A stretch of DNA of 64,000 nt from Oligoflexia bacterium (GTDB taxonomy: Bacteria; Bdellovibrionota; UBA1018). The notes under the pieces are model-generated. The model did no database searches. It worked only from the letters and a program-made list of their open reading frames with translations, and was not told the origin of the DNA. Positions 8,642 to 18,587 of the stretch are shown one piece after another. The first letter of the stretch is position 1, and every line of letters begins with the position of its first letter. The stretch is taken from the NCBI GenBank assembly GCA_014376785.1, contig JACMQW010000066.1, positions 1-64,000 on the forward strand. The letters run 5' to 3'. Both the position numbers and the translations under genes were made by a program.

Positions 8642-9885
8642 GTGCTTCGCGCAGCCCCTCGATCGTTTCGACGCTCGCAAAGGGGTTCCTGCTTTCGAAG
8701 TCTTCAGACGGATTTTTATCGCTGATCGCGTGGGTTTCCGTCGCGGGCGTGGCGCTCGGCGTGCTTGCGCTGACCGTGGTCACATCTGTGATCAATGGGT
8801 TCGAAGGCCAGCTCGCGGAAGCGATTAGCGGACTTAATGGGGACGTCGTCCTTTATTCTCGAGCCGATCCGGTCCGCGATCCGAAAGTCATCGAAGCCAA
8901 GATCAAACGCGCACTCCCCCAGGCGCAGGCTATATCCGCTTCGCTCATCACCGAACTCATGGCAGCGGGTCCGAAAGGAACGGGCGGAGTGGTGCTGGAG
9001 GGTATCGATCCCGAGACAGTCGGGCGCGCAACCAGCTTGCCAAAAAGATTAGTGAACGGCCGGTTGCCTGAACGCCCGGGAGAGATCGTGCTCGCCAAGG
9101 TCCTGGCTTCGAAAATCGGAGCCGACGTCGGCAATGTCATTCGCCTCGTCATCCCGCAGATCGCGTCTGCCGGTTCCGAAGGGGAGTCTCGCTCGCTCGG
9201 AGTACCAAAAATTTTGGAAGCGACCGTAGTCGGAGTCGCGAGCCTCGGAATGTATGAGTACGATTCGAAATACGGATTTGCTCTGCTCTCCTGGACCCAA
9301 TCGGTTTTCGGATTGGAAAATCGGGCCAGTACTTTCAAAATTAAACTTCCTCGAGGCGATGATTCGAGGGCAGCCTCGGATCATTTATCGGAATCTTTTG
9401 GTTATCCTTTTCGGGCGAAAGATTGGACCCAGCTGAATAAGAACCTCTTTTACGCGATTAAACTCGAAAAGGCAGTGATCTCGATCATCTTGCTTGCGAT
9501 CGTTCTCGTCGCCGCTTTTAACGTCGTGTCGACGTTGATGATGATGATCCACGACAAGGCGAAAGAGATCGCCATTCTCAAAGCAATGGGACTTCGTCCC
9601 GGTCAGGGCTTTCGAATTTTTCTCACCATCGGGGTGATCATCGGCTTAGTCGGTACCGCCGCGGGAATGGGATTCGGACTGCTGCTCAATTTCATCATCG
9701 ACCGGACGAAACTGATCAAGCTGCCGGCCGACGTGTATTACATCGATTACCTTCCGGTTACGATGAACTGGGCGGAAATCGCGCTCATCGCGATTTTCTC
9801 GCTCGTGATTATTTTAGTCGCGACCCTCATTCCGGCCTTCCGGGTCTCTACCCAATCTCCGATGGAAGGGATACGCTACGACTAA
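8638..9885 (+). CDS. lolC: Lipoprotein-releasing ABC transporter permease (LolC/LolE type)
   Basis: FtsX-like permease; overlaps lysS and abuts lolD. Confidence 0.9.
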   Translation: MSASRSPSIVSTLAKGFLLSKSSDGFLSLIAWVSVAGVALGVLALTVVTSVINGFEGQLAEAISGLNGDVVLYSRADPVRDPKVIEAKIKRALPQAQAISASLITELMAAGPKGTGGVVLEGIDPETVGRATSLPKRLVNGRLPERPGEIVLAKVLASKIGADVGNVIRLVIPQIASAGSEGESRSLGVPKILEATVVGVASLGMYEYDSKYGFALLSWTQSVFGLENRASTFKIKLPRGDDSRAASDHLSESFGYPFRAKDWTQLNKNLFYAIKLEKAVISIILLAIVLVAAFNVVSTLMMMIHDKAKEIAILKAMGLRPGQGFRIFLTIGVIIGLVGTAAGMGFGLLLNFIIDRTKLIKLPADVYYIDYLPVTMNWAEIALIAIFSLVIILVATLIPAFRVSTQSPMEGIRYD

Positions 9886-10574
9886 TGCTTATTCGCACCG
9901 AATCGCTCACCAAAACGTACCATAAAGGCAGCGCTGAAATTCCCGTTCTTCGCGGAGTGGATTTCGAAATTGCGGCAGGGGAGATGGTTGCCATCACCGG
10001 AGCAAGCGGCGTGGGTAAGAGCACCCTTCTCCATGCACTCGGGACGCTCGAGAAACCCGACAGCGGTTCGATTTTTTACGGGCCGACGGGCCAGAATATT
10101 TTACAGCTCACGGAGAAGGGCCTCTCGGAGTTTCGGAACCGAGTTCTCGGCTTCATCTTCCAGTTTCACTATCTTTTGCCGGAATTCGATGCGGTCGAAA
10201 ACGTGATGATGCCGGCATTGATTTCTGGCGAGGACCGAAATGTTGCAAGACGGCATGCGGAAGAACTTTTGGCATTTGTGGGGCTTGGACACCGATTGAA
10301 CCATCGTCCTTCCGAGCTTTCGGGTGGAGAGCAGCAGCGAGTCGCCATCGCGAGGTCCGTTATTCTCCGGCCGAAGCTCCTGCTAGCCGACGAGCTCACC
10401 GGAAATCTCGACTCAAAAAATAGTCAAAACGTGATGGATCTCCTCGTAAACCTGAATCAGGCAACCGGAATCTCGATCTTGATCGTAACGCATGACGCCT
10501 CGATTGCTAGCCGCATGCACCGTGTTCTGACCATGCGCGATGGACAATTTGTGAATGAGCCTTCAACCGCCTAA
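9885..10574 (+). CDS. lolD: Lipoprotein-releasing ABC transporter ATP-binding protein
   Basis: Walker A GASGVGKST, signature LSGGEQQRVAIARS, Walker B LLLADELTGNLD. Confidence 0.93.
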   Translation: MLIRTESLTKTYHKGSAEIPVLRGVDFEIAAGEMVAITGASGVGKSTLLHALGTLEKPDSGSIFYGPTGQNILQLTEKGLSEFRNRVLGFIFQFHYLLPEFDAVENVMMPALISGEDRNVARRHAEELLAFVGLGHRLNHRPSELSGGEQQRVAIARSVILRPKLLLADELTGNLDSKNSQNVMDLLVNLNQATGISILIVTHDASIASRMHRVLTMRDGQFVNEPSTA

Positions 10575-10610
10575 GAACGCGTTTATCGTGTGACCGGGGA
10601 GTGGTTCTAG

Positions 10611-10639
10611 TTGACGGAGGCTCGCGCCTCTCCTAGACA
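10611..10639 (+). promoter_or_regulatory. Promoter TTGACG-N17-TAGACA, placed for a leaderless bamA mRNA
   Basis: GTG start at 10646 lies 6 nt after the -10; no SD between them. Confidence 0.55.
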
Positions 10640-10645
10640 TGTTCT

Positions 10646-13186
10646 GTGATTCTAATCCTTGATTTCTTGGCGTCTGCAAGGCGAGCGGTAGGCTTGTTTG
10701 CAGTCGTGTGCATGGCGCTTAATATTGTCTCTCCCTCCGCACGAGCTGCGCCCGGAGCGGCCACGCCGCGGGCCTCCTCTTTGCCCCGGCCGGTAACCAC
10801 TCCCTCAATGAATCCCGTAGCCAATCCCGCACTGAGTAGCAGGACCAAGGCCAGCGCGAAAAAATCAAAGAAGGCTAAAACCGTTCCGGTAAAAGAGACG
10901 ACGATAAAAATCGACGACTCGGTCGAAGGATTTTCGGGCCAACCGGTCCGCTCCATCGAAATTCGCGGACTGAAGCGCATCGAGAAAGATGCCATTCTGA
11001 GTAAACTTTTAACAAAAGCCGGAGTCGCGATCGATCGCGAAACGATTCGCTCCGACGTCCAAGCCTTGTTCAATATGGGCTATTTTGATGACATCACCGT
11101 CGAAGCGGAAGCCGAAACGACGGGTGCTAAAGTCATCCTGATTTTGCGCGAACGTCCGATTATTACTGAAATCGAATTTGAAGGAAACGAGCGCCTTTCC
11201 ACTTCTGATCTCCAAGCCGTGGTGAAAGTGAAGCAGTGGTCGATTCTCGATGTGAATAAAGTGAAAGAGGACATTGCCCTCATCACCAAGAGTTACGAGG
11301 ACAAGGGATACTACCTCGCCAAAGTGACTTTCGAAGTGGTTCAGCCGAATCCTAAAAAGCCAGACGAAGTCACCCTCCGGTATAAAATCAATGACTTCGA
11401 TAAGGTTCAGATCAAGAAGATCACGTTCCTCAACAACCACGCGTTTACCGACACCCAATTAAAAGCGATGCTTCCAGAGACTCGTGAAGGCGGGCTCTTT
11501 AGCTTCATTTCGAGTTCCGGCAGCTTCAAGGAAAATGCTTTCAAGAACGATCTCCAGCGCCTGACCTACTGGTACCTGGATAATGGGTATGTGAAATTCA
11601 AGTACGAGAGCCCGATCGTTAGCGTGAGCGACGATAAAAAGTGGCTCTACATCACGATTTACGTCGAAGAAGGCGAAAAATACCAAGTCGGAAACATCGA
11701 CTTTTCGGGTGACCTGCTCTTTTCGCGCGAAGAGCTCGGCGTCGAAACGCAGATGTTGGCCGGCCAGAATTTTTCGATTTCCAAGCGAAACACGGACATC
11801 CAAAAACTTCAGGAGAAGTATCAAGACCTCGGTTACGCGTTTGTGAACGTGATTCCGAACATGCAAATCAAAGACGACACTAAAACGGTCGACATTGATT
11901 ACCATTTCGAGAAAGGGAGCCTCGCTTACTTCGGCGAGATCAACGTCGTCGGAAACTCGAAGACCCACGACAAAGTCGTCAGGCGAGAACTGAAGATTAA
12001 AGAAGGCGAACTCTATAACGGCACCCGTTTCCGGCAATCCAAGGAAAACGTCGAGCGACTCGGTTTCTTCCAACCGAACGAAGTTCTTTTCAATACGTCG
12101 ACTCCGAAGGACCGCACCGACATCGTCAATGTTGAGATCCAAGTCAAAGAGCGACCGACCGGTACGATTACCCTGGGCGCAGGATATGGTTCGGCGAAGG
12201 GACTCTTTTTCCAAACTCAGGTCTCTGAATCTAACTTCATGGGTAAAGGGCAGACGATCAGTCTCTCGACCAACATCACGAAAGAAAATAACGATAAAAG
12301 CGTCAATATCGGATTCACCGACCCGTATATATTCGACACCAATTGGTCTGGTGGTGCGGATCTCTACTACACGACTTTCTTTATCCCCGAAAAATACACG
12401 ACTCGTAAAGTAGGGGGCGACCTTCGCTTCGGCTATCCCGTCGCCGAATACACAAACGCTTACCTCACGTATAAACGCGAGAAACTTCGGATTGAAACCA
12501 TCGACATTCCGAATCCGGATGCACTCGATTATGTGGACATCGCTCAAGACACGGGCGTTCTATCCAGCGTGGTTTGGAGTTTGATCCGCGATAAGCGAAA
12601 TAACCGTTTCGAGACCTCAGGCGGCAGCTATCAAAGCGTTTCTCTCGAGACAGCCGGTGTGGCCGGTCTAGGGGGAGACAAGAGCTTCACCAAGATCATC
12701 GCCAATAACCGGTATTATAATCGCCTCGTGGGCGACCTCGTTTTCCGAAACTCCACCGAGTACGGAGAAGCTCATGGCCAGAACGGCAACGTCGTTCCGC
12801 CGTCGGAACGTTTCTACCTCGGCGGTCCGAACAACATGAAGGGCTTTAACTTCTACCGGGTGGGTCCATCGCGTCCCCACCTCGATGCGGGAAACAACCT
12901 CGTCCAAAATCCGCTCGGCGGGAATTACGAATTTTACTCGTTATTCGAACTCGAGCATCCCATCGTGCGCGAAGCGGGGCTTAAGTTTGTGGTCTTTTAT
13001 GACGTGGGGAACATCTTTACGAAAAGACCCGATCTTGGAAATCTCGAGCTTCGGCAGGATGTCGGCTTCGGCTTCCGGTGGTTTTCGCCGATTGGTCCAT
13101 TACGGTTCGAGTGGGGCTTCCCGCTCAACAAAAAACCAGGCGACGATGCAAACGTCTTCCAATTTTTTATTGGCCCTCCGTTTTAA
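10646..13186 (+). CDS. bamA: Outer membrane protein assembly factor BamA
   Basis: POTRA repeats (IEIRGLKRIEKDAI, NMGYFDDI) and C-terminal barrel (VGFGFRWFSPIGPLRFEWGFPLN). Confidence 0.95.
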   Translation: MILILDFLASARRAVGLFAVVCMALNIVSPSARAAPGAATPRASSLPRPVTTPSMNPVANPALSSRTKASAKKSKKAKTVPVKETTIKIDDSVEGFSGQPVRSIEIRGLKRIEKDAILSKLLTKAGVAIDRETIRSDVQALFNMGYFDDITVEAEAETTGAKVILILRERPIITEIEFEGNERLSTSDLQAVVKVKQWSILDVNKVKEDIALITKSYEDKGYYLAKVTFEVVQPNPKKPDEVTLRYKINDFDKVQIKKITFLNNHAFTDTQLKAMLPETREGGLFSFISSSGSFKENAFKNDLQRLTYWYLDNGYVKFKYESPIVSVSDDKKWLYITIYVEEGEKYQVGNIDFSGDLLFSREELGVETQMLAGQNFSISKRNTDIQKLQEKYQDLGYAFVNVIPNMQIKDDTKTVDIDYHFEKGSLAYFGEINVVGNSKTHDKVVRRELKIKEGELYNGTRFRQSKENVERLGFFQPNEVLFNTSTPKDRTDIVNVEIQVKERPTGTITLGAGYGSAKGLFFQTQVSESNFMGKGQTISLSTNITKENNDKSVNIGFTDPYIFDTNWSGGADLYYTTFFIPEKYTTRKVGGDLRFGYPVAEYTNAYLTYKREKLRIETIDIPNPDALDYVDIAQDTGVLSSVVWSLIRDKRNNRFETSGGSYQSVSLETAGVAGLGGDKSFTKIIANNRYYNRLVGDLVFRNSTEYGEAHGQNGNVVPPSERFYLGGPNNMKGFNFYRVGPSRPHLDAGNNLVQNPLGGNYEFYSLFELEHPIVREAGLKFVVFYDVGNIFTKRPDLGNLELRQDVGFGFRWFSPIGPLRFEWGFPLNKKPGDDANVFQFFIGPPF

Positions 13187-13226
13187 ATCACTTTCTCAAA
13201 TCCGCTCTTAACTAAGGAGAATCCAT

Positions 13227-13796
13227 ATGACGCTCTTGAAAAACATTTCCCTGTTCATCGCGCTGGCTGCAACCAGCAGTTTAACTGTTTATGCCGCAGA
13301 TCCGGCACCCGTCGCAGCCGCTCAAGCCACTTCCACCCAAGCAACAGCAAAAATCGCGACCATCGATATGCAAAAAGCACTTCAATCCGTCGACGCTGGG
13401 AAAAAAGCGAAGTCGCAGTTGGAGAAAGAATTCAACACCAAGAAAAAAATGCTGGATGATGAGCAGACTGCGATTAAGAAACTCACTGAAGAGTTCAAAA
13501 AGCAAAGCATGGTGCTGAACGACGAAGCTCGGATGAAAAAACAATCCGAAATTCAAGAGCGCATGGGCAAGTTCCAAGAGCAAATGATGCGTTCTCAGAC
13601 CGAGATTCAGCAAAAAGAAGGAACGCTCACGGCTCCGATTGTTCAGAGTTTGAAAGACCTCGTGAAGGAAATGGCAGCTAAGAAAGGCTACCAGCTCGTG
13701 TTGGATAAAAACGAAGCGATGGTCATTTTTTCTCAAGAGAAAGACGACCTGACTGAAGAAGTCGTGAAGACCTACAATAGCAAACACAAAGGCTAA
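13227..13796 (+). CDS. skp: OmpH/Skp family periplasmic chaperone
   Basis: Signal peptide, long coiled coil, KKGYQLVLDKNEAMVIFS; located between bamA and lpxD; AAGGAG SD. Confidence 0.9.
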   Translation: MTLLKNISLFIALAATSSLTVYAADPAPVAAAQATSTQATAKIATIDMQKALQSVDAGKKAKSQLEKEFNTKKKMLDDEQTAIKKLTEEFKKQSMVLNDEARMKKQSEIQERMGKFQEQMMRSQTEIQQKEGTLTAPIVQSLKDLVKEMAAKKGYQLVLDKNEAMVIFSQEKDDLTEEVVKTYNSKHKG

Positions 13797-13799
13797 TCG

Positions 13800-13835
13800 A
13801 AGCCGGATCGGATCAAAGGATGACCTCCGGCTTTT
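13800..13835 (+). promoter_or_regulatory. Hairpin enclosing the lpxD SD and start codon in its loop
   Basis: AAGCCGGA (13800-13807) / TCCGGCTT (13826-13833), loop contains AAAGGATG. Confidence 0.5.
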
Positions 13836-14923
13836 CAGTTTCGGAAATCCTCGGTTGGACCTCGGGACGCCTCGCTAACGCTGAGGCTCTCGGGGAACGA
13901 TCTTCCGCTATTCTCGTTCAGAGGCCGTCGCCTCTGCTCGGTGGGGGACCTGAGGACTGCTGCTTTTTTTTCTCTAAAGCCTACCAGCAAGAAGTTGCTC
14001 GTGCGGCTCCCGGTGTGCTCATCACGGCAGAGTCTTTCGTTTTACCATTGCAGGCATCGGGTCTGCCGATTTGGGAAACCACCGCGATTATCGCCTGTCC
14101 AGATCCTTACTTGGCGATGGCGATACTCAGTGGAAAATTCGCAAAAGTACTTTCTTCCGTTTATCACGGGAGCGTCGGACCCGAAGAAATGGGTCAGCTT
14201 CCTGAAATTCACCCCTCCGCCGTGGTGCACCCGATGGCGAAGATCGAGAATGGGGCGAAAGTCGGACCGAACTGCGTGATCGAGGAAGGCGCGGAACTCG
14301 GTTTGGGCGTGGTTCTTTATCCGGGAGTTTATATCGGTAAGGATGTGAAAGTGGGGGAAGGGTCGGTCCTCTTTCCGGGTGTAACCCTTTACGAGATGAC
14401 GGAAATTGGAAAGCGCGTTCGCATTCACGCGGGTTCAACTCTCGGCGCAGACGGTTTTGGCTACGCGCCTATTATAGAAAATGGCGTCCCGGTCGGTCAT
14501 CGAAAAATTTATCACCTGGGTAAAGTTACGGTGGGGGATGATGCCGAGATCGGCGCCAATTCGATGGTGGATCGTTCGACGTTTGGAGAGACCCGAATTG
14601 AAAAAAACGTAAAAATCGATAACCACGTCCACGTCGGACATAATTCGGTGATTCTCGAAGGTGCCGTGCTCTGCGGCGGGGTTTGTCTGGCTGGTGGAAC
14701 GGTGATCGGCCGCTATGCCTATATCGGTGGAATGGCCGGAATCGGCAACAAGGCCCAAGTCGGAGATTACGCGAAAGTAGGCGCGATGAGCTTGGTCGAC
14801 AAACACGTTCCGCCCGGGACGACTGCCGTCGGTAATCCTCAGAGAACATACCGAGAACATTTTAAGGCCCATGCCCTATTAAACCGCTTGGTTGATGAAC
14901 GAGAAAAAAAACGCCAGCCTTAG
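13820..14923 (+). CDS. lpxD: UDP-3-O-(3-hydroxyacyl)glucosamine N-acyltransferase
   Basis: Left-handed beta-helix hexapeptides, HAGSTLGADGFGYAP, HNVHVGHN-type motif. Confidence 0.95.
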   Translation: MTSGFSVSEILGWTSGRLANAEALGERSSAILVQRPSPLLGGGPEDCCFFFSKAYQQEVARAAPGVLITAESFVLPLQASGLPIWETTAIIACPDPYLAMAILSGKFAKVLSSVYHGSVGPEEMGQLPEIHPSAVVHPMAKIENGAKVGPNCVIEEGAELGLGVVLYPGVYIGKDVKVGEGSVLFPGVTLYEMTEIGKRVRIHAGSTLGADGFGYAPIIENGVPVGHRKIYHLGKVTVGDDAEIGANSMVDRSTFGETRIEKNVKIDNHVHVGHNSVILEGAVLCGGVCLAGGTVIGRYAYIGGMAGIGNKAQVGDYAKVGAMSLVDKHVPPGTTAVGNPQRTYREHFKAHALLNRLVDEREKKRQP

Positions 14924-14931
14924 GAGGCTCT

Positions 14932-15453
14932 ATGGAAATTCCAGAAAACTATGCGATCAGCGGCGAAGCCATCCGTAATTTCCTTCCCCACCGTTATCCC
15001 TTTTTGCTCGTCGATAAGGTCATTTCCATCGACCCAAAAGGTTCGCTGACCACTCCTAAGGGGAGCGAGGATAAAATTGGAACAAAAGTCATTGCTCAGA
15101 AAAATGTGAGTTTTAACGAACCCATGTTCCAAGGGCACTTTCCTGGATATGCGATTTTTCCTGGAGTGTTATCGATCGAAGCCATGGCGCAGACCGCGAG
15201 TCTTGCGACTTACCCTTATCTCGTTCAAGACCCCGAGCAGATGGCTCGCGGCTTTTCGGTGGTGCTTTTGGGGGTGGATGACGTTCGTTTTCGAAAACCG
15301 GTCATCCCGGGAGACATCCTGCGAATCGAAGCGGTGCTCGAAAAATGTCGCGGAACTATTTGGGGATTTAGCTGCATCGTTACGGTAGATGGAGCGAAGG
15401 TTGCTGAAGCAAAGATCCTCGCAAACATGACTTTGAATGGAATGAGTAAATGA
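14932..15453 (+). CDS. fabZ: 3-hydroxyacyl-ACP dehydratase FabZ
   Basis: LPHRYPFLLVDKV, GHFPGYAIFPGVLSIEAMAQ. Confidence 0.95.
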   Translation: MEIPENYAISGEAIRNFLPHRYPFLLVDKVISIDPKGSLTTPKGSEDKIGTKVIAQKNVSFNEPMFQGHFPGYAIFPGVLSIEAMAQTASLATYPYLVQDPEQMARGFSVVLLGVDDVRFRKPVIPGDILRIEAVLEKCRGTIWGFSCIVTVDGAKVAEAKILANMTLNGMSK

Positions 15454-16238
15454 CGGCGCCGGCTAAAATTCATTCTACGGCCATCATCGACTCGCGTGCG
15501 GAAATCGATCCGAGCGTAGAGATCGGCCCGTGGTGCACCGTAGGCCCACACGTCAAAATCGGCAAAAATACTCGGCTCATTTCCCACGTCGTGGTGGACG
15601 GATGGACGACGTTAGGTGAGGAAAATATGGTTTTTCCATTTGCGACGCTCGGCCTGGTTCCTCAAGATTTAAAATACAGAGGCGAGCGCACCGAACTGAC
15701 GATCGGCCACCGGAATTCGATTCGTGAAAACGTCTCGATTCACCTCGGCACCGCGCAAGGCGGGGGATTTACTCGTCTAGGCGATGACAATCTGCTCATG
15801 GGTTACGTCCACCTCGGACACGATGTCCTCGTTGGTAATCACACCGTGCTTGCTAATTATGTCGGTTTGGCAGGCCACGCGGAAGTGCACGACTACGCCA
15901 TCGTGGGCGGACAATCGGGACTGAATCAGTTTGTGCGAGTGGGTGCCCACGCGTACATCGGCGGCCAGTCTGCGGTAGAGCGAAGTGTCCCGCCGTTTTG
16001 TATCGCGGTCGGCAGTCGTCCCATGGCGATCAAAGGCGCAAACATTGTCGGACTCCGTCGGCGCGGTTATTCAGCAGAAATTATTTCGAAAATTAACGAA
16101 GCGATTAAACTCTGGGTTCGACCTGATGTGGAAAAAGAGCGCGCATTGCTTGAAATCGAATCCCAGTATGGAGAGATTCCGGACGTTGCTTCCTTTGTCC
16201 GCTTTATTCGCGAAAGCGATACGGGCGTGACTCGTTAG
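15450..16238 (+). CDS. lpxA: UDP-N-acetylglucosamine acyltransferase LpxA
   Basis: Hexapeptide repeats, REnvsIHLGTAQGGG, position after fabZ. Confidence 0.95.
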   Translation: MTAPAKIHSTAIIDSRAEIDPSVEIGPWCTVGPHVKIGKNTRLISHVVVDGWTTLGEENMVFPFATLGLVPQDLKYRGERTELTIGHRNSIRENVSIHLGTAQGGGFTRLGDDNLLMGYVHLGHDVLVGNHTVLANYVGLAGHAEVHDYAIVGGQSGLNQFVRVGAHAYIGGQSAVERSVPPFCIAVGSRPMAIKGANIVGLRRRGYSAEIISKINEAIKLWVRPDVEKERALLEIESQYGEIPDVASFVRFIRESDTGVTR

Positions 16239-16258
16239 AACGAAACGATTCTGAATCC

Positions 16259-17506
16259 ATGAAAATTTTTGTTTCAGCCGCTGAAGCCTCTTCTGATACG
16301 CACGCCGCGGAGGCTTTAAAGCACCTTTTCAAATTGGCTGAAGAAGCGAATCTTCCGCTGGAAGTTTATGGAATCGGCGGGCCTAAATGTCGCGCTGCCG
16401 GACTTCGACCTTTAGTTTCGGCCGAATCTCTGCTCGTGATGGGTTTTGTGGAAGTCTTAGGGAAGCTAACGAAAATCGGAAAAATCCTTCGTCAACTTTC
16501 GGAATGGGCGCTTCAGGAGAAACCGCTGGTGGCGGTGCTTTGCGACTATCCCGATTTTCATTTTCGACTCGCAGCCCGGATGAAGAATATGGGGGTAGCG
16601 ACGGTTTGCTACATCCCGCCTAAAATTTGGGTCTGGCGAAAAGGGCGACTCCGTAAGATGGCGGCTCTCTATGACCGTGTGTTATCCATTCTGCCTTTCG
16701 AGGAGAAGACTTATGCAGGAAGCGAAGTCGATTTCAGGTATGTTGGTAACCCTTTAATGGACGAGCTCCCTCTCGGTCTGACTCGGGATGCGGCGAGGAA
16801 GTCGTTTGAGCTTCCCGAAAATCTGCGAACGCTCCTTCTGATGGTGGGAAGTCGGCCAGCCGAATACCGTTACCACCTCGTTCCTTTAATTCAGGCCGCA
16901 GTGAAAGTGAAAGCCGGACTCGGCGGCGAGCCCCTCCAGGTTTTGCTTCCGTTGCCAGAAACCGCAGATATTCCTGCGTTTCGACTCCTTCTGACCGAAG
17001 TCATGGTGCAAGTTCCTGGGGCACGTGATCTCTCCCTGCATCTGTCTCAAGGGGACGCTTGGAAGGCGATGAAGGCGGCAGACGTCGCGATCATCAAGTC
17101 CGGAACGTCCAGCCTCGAAGCGGCACTACTCGATCTGCCCCACATCGTGATTTACCGGGCGCATCCCATTTCGGAATTCATTTTTCGGCACATTGTGCGT
17201 TATTACGGTTCGATTTCACTCACAAATCTGATTTTAGATCCCGAAGCGCGAGAAAATGAAAAAGTCGTTCCGGAATTCATCTTGCAAAATTTCACTCCGG
17301 AAAAGATGGCAATTGCCGCCCTCCATCTCTTTAGGAGCCCCACTGCAGCTTCGGAAATGAGATCCGCTTTTGCCTTGATACGGAACATTCTCGGAGAGCG
17401 CAGCCCATCCGCCCGAGTTGCTGAAGAAATTTTGGATGTCGCACTTGCTGAACTCGTTCGCAGGCGAGAAGCAATGTCTGAGAAAGAACAGCTCACTTCG
17501 CCATGA
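16259..17506 (+). CDS. lpxB: Lipid-A-disaccharide synthase
   Basis: SAAEASSDTHAA, YIPPKIWVWRKGR, GTSSLEAAL. Confidence 0.93.
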   Translation: MKIFVSAAEASSDTHAAEALKHLFKLAEEANLPLEVYGIGGPKCRAAGLRPLVSAESLLVMGFVEVLGKLTKIGKILRQLSEWALQEKPLVAVLCDYPDFHFRLAARMKNMGVATVCYIPPKIWVWRKGRLRKMAALYDRVLSILPFEEKTYAGSEVDFRYVGNPLMDELPLGLTRDAARKSFELPENLRTLLLMVGSRPAEYRYHLVPLIQAAVKVKAGLGGEPLQVLLPLPETADIPAFRLLLTEVMVQVPGARDLSLHLSQGDAWKAMKAADVAIIKSGTSSLEAALLDLPHIVIYRAHPISEFIFRHIVRYYGSISLTNLILDPEARENEKVVPEFILQNFTPEKMAIAALHLFRSPTAASEMRSAFALIRNILGERSPSARVAEEILDVALAELVRRREAMSEKEQLTSP

Positions 17507-18510
17507 ATAGGATTCGAATCATTCTTTCGGTAATTTGGTCAGGAATTAATCAAGGCGTGCGAGCAATGGTGAAACTGGGCTGGGTTCGTTCGGTGATTTT
17601 GCCGACGCATTCTATCGGAGTTGGAAATCTTCAAGCCGGCGGAGCAGGAAAAACTCCGCTCGTCATCGAAATCGCCCGCCAAGCAGTGGCAAGAGGACTC
17701 AGCGTTGCTGTCCTCACTCGGGGGTATCGTTCTGTTTGGGAAAAGTCGGGCGGCGTGGTTCCGCCCGGTGTTCGACAAATCGATCCTGAGTTCTCTGGCG
17801 ATGAAGCGGCGCTCATCCATGACTCCGTCCCGGAAGTTTGGATCGGTGTCGGAGCGGACCGATTAGAATCTTACCAGAAGATCTGTGAGTCGATCCGAGT
17901 TGCGGATGGAAGACCGCTTGATCTGGTTATTCTCGACGATGCTTTCCAGCATTGGAAGATTCGCTGTCACCAATCAGTGATCGCGGTGACGGATGCGCGA
18001 GTCGGGGAGCGAGTTTTTCGCGATCGCTTTAGTGCGGCTCGTTCGTCTGATCTCATCGTACTCACCAAAGGTGAAGATTATCCGGACGCGCTGAAGCGCC
18101 ATGCTCTCAAATTGAAAACCCGTTTCGTTTACCCTGCTCCGCCCGAGAAGATCTCTTTTCGATTGGTCGCGGCAATAGGAGATCCTCAACGCGCCCGGGA
18201 ATCACTCGAGAAGGCCGGATTTGCGATTGCGCGGCTTCATTCATTTCCGGATCACGCCCTTTTTTCAAAAACAGAGGTCTCTCGAATTCTCGACGACGCG
18301 AAAAACGCAGGCGAAAGAGTACTCCTCACTGGAAAGGATTGGGTCAAGTGGAGAGCGCTCGGAATTTCGGAAGAGTGGGTTTCGGTGGTAGAGCCCCTTC
18401 TCGCCATCGGCCGCCTCCCAGTTGAAAACCCGGACGAACCCGTCTCAACTGATCAAAAATTATGGGACCGTGTCATTTGGGGTGGGCTTCCCGGAAAATC
18501 AGTAAAATAA
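17503..18510 (+). CDS. lpxK: Tetraacyldisaccharide 4'-kinase
   Basis: VGNLQAGGAGKTPLV Walker A, VLTRGYRS, LDDAFQHW. Confidence 0.94.
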   Translation: MNRIRIILSVIWSGINQGVRAMVKLGWVRSVILPTHSIGVGNLQAGGAGKTPLVIEIARQAVARGLSVAVLTRGYRSVWEKSGGVVPPGVRQIDPEFSGDEAALIHDSVPEVWIGVGADRLESYQKICESIRVADGRPLDLVILDDAFQHWKIRCHQSVIAVTDARVGERVFRDRFSAARSSDLIVLTKGEDYPDALKRHALKLKTRFVYPAPPEKISFRLVAAIGDPQRARESLEKAGFAIARLHSFPDHALFSKTEVSRILDDAKNAGERVLLTGKDWVKWRALGISEEWVSVVEPLLAIGRLPVENPDEPVSTDQKLWDRVIWGGLPGKSVK

Positions 18511-18550
18511 AGCGGTAGCGATTCATTTAAGACCACTGCCGACGCTTTTC
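18509..18550 (+). terminator. Bulged terminator-like hairpin after lpxK
   Basis: AAAGC-GGTAG ... CTGCC-GAC-GCTTTT. Confidence 0.55.
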
Positions 18551-18587
18551 ATTCTGATCTCCGAACATTTTCCGATAATCTGAGGCC

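Noticed and set aside
11459-12547. 362-aa minus-strand ORF opposite bamA
   Set aside because: Antisense to bamA; no SD or domain.
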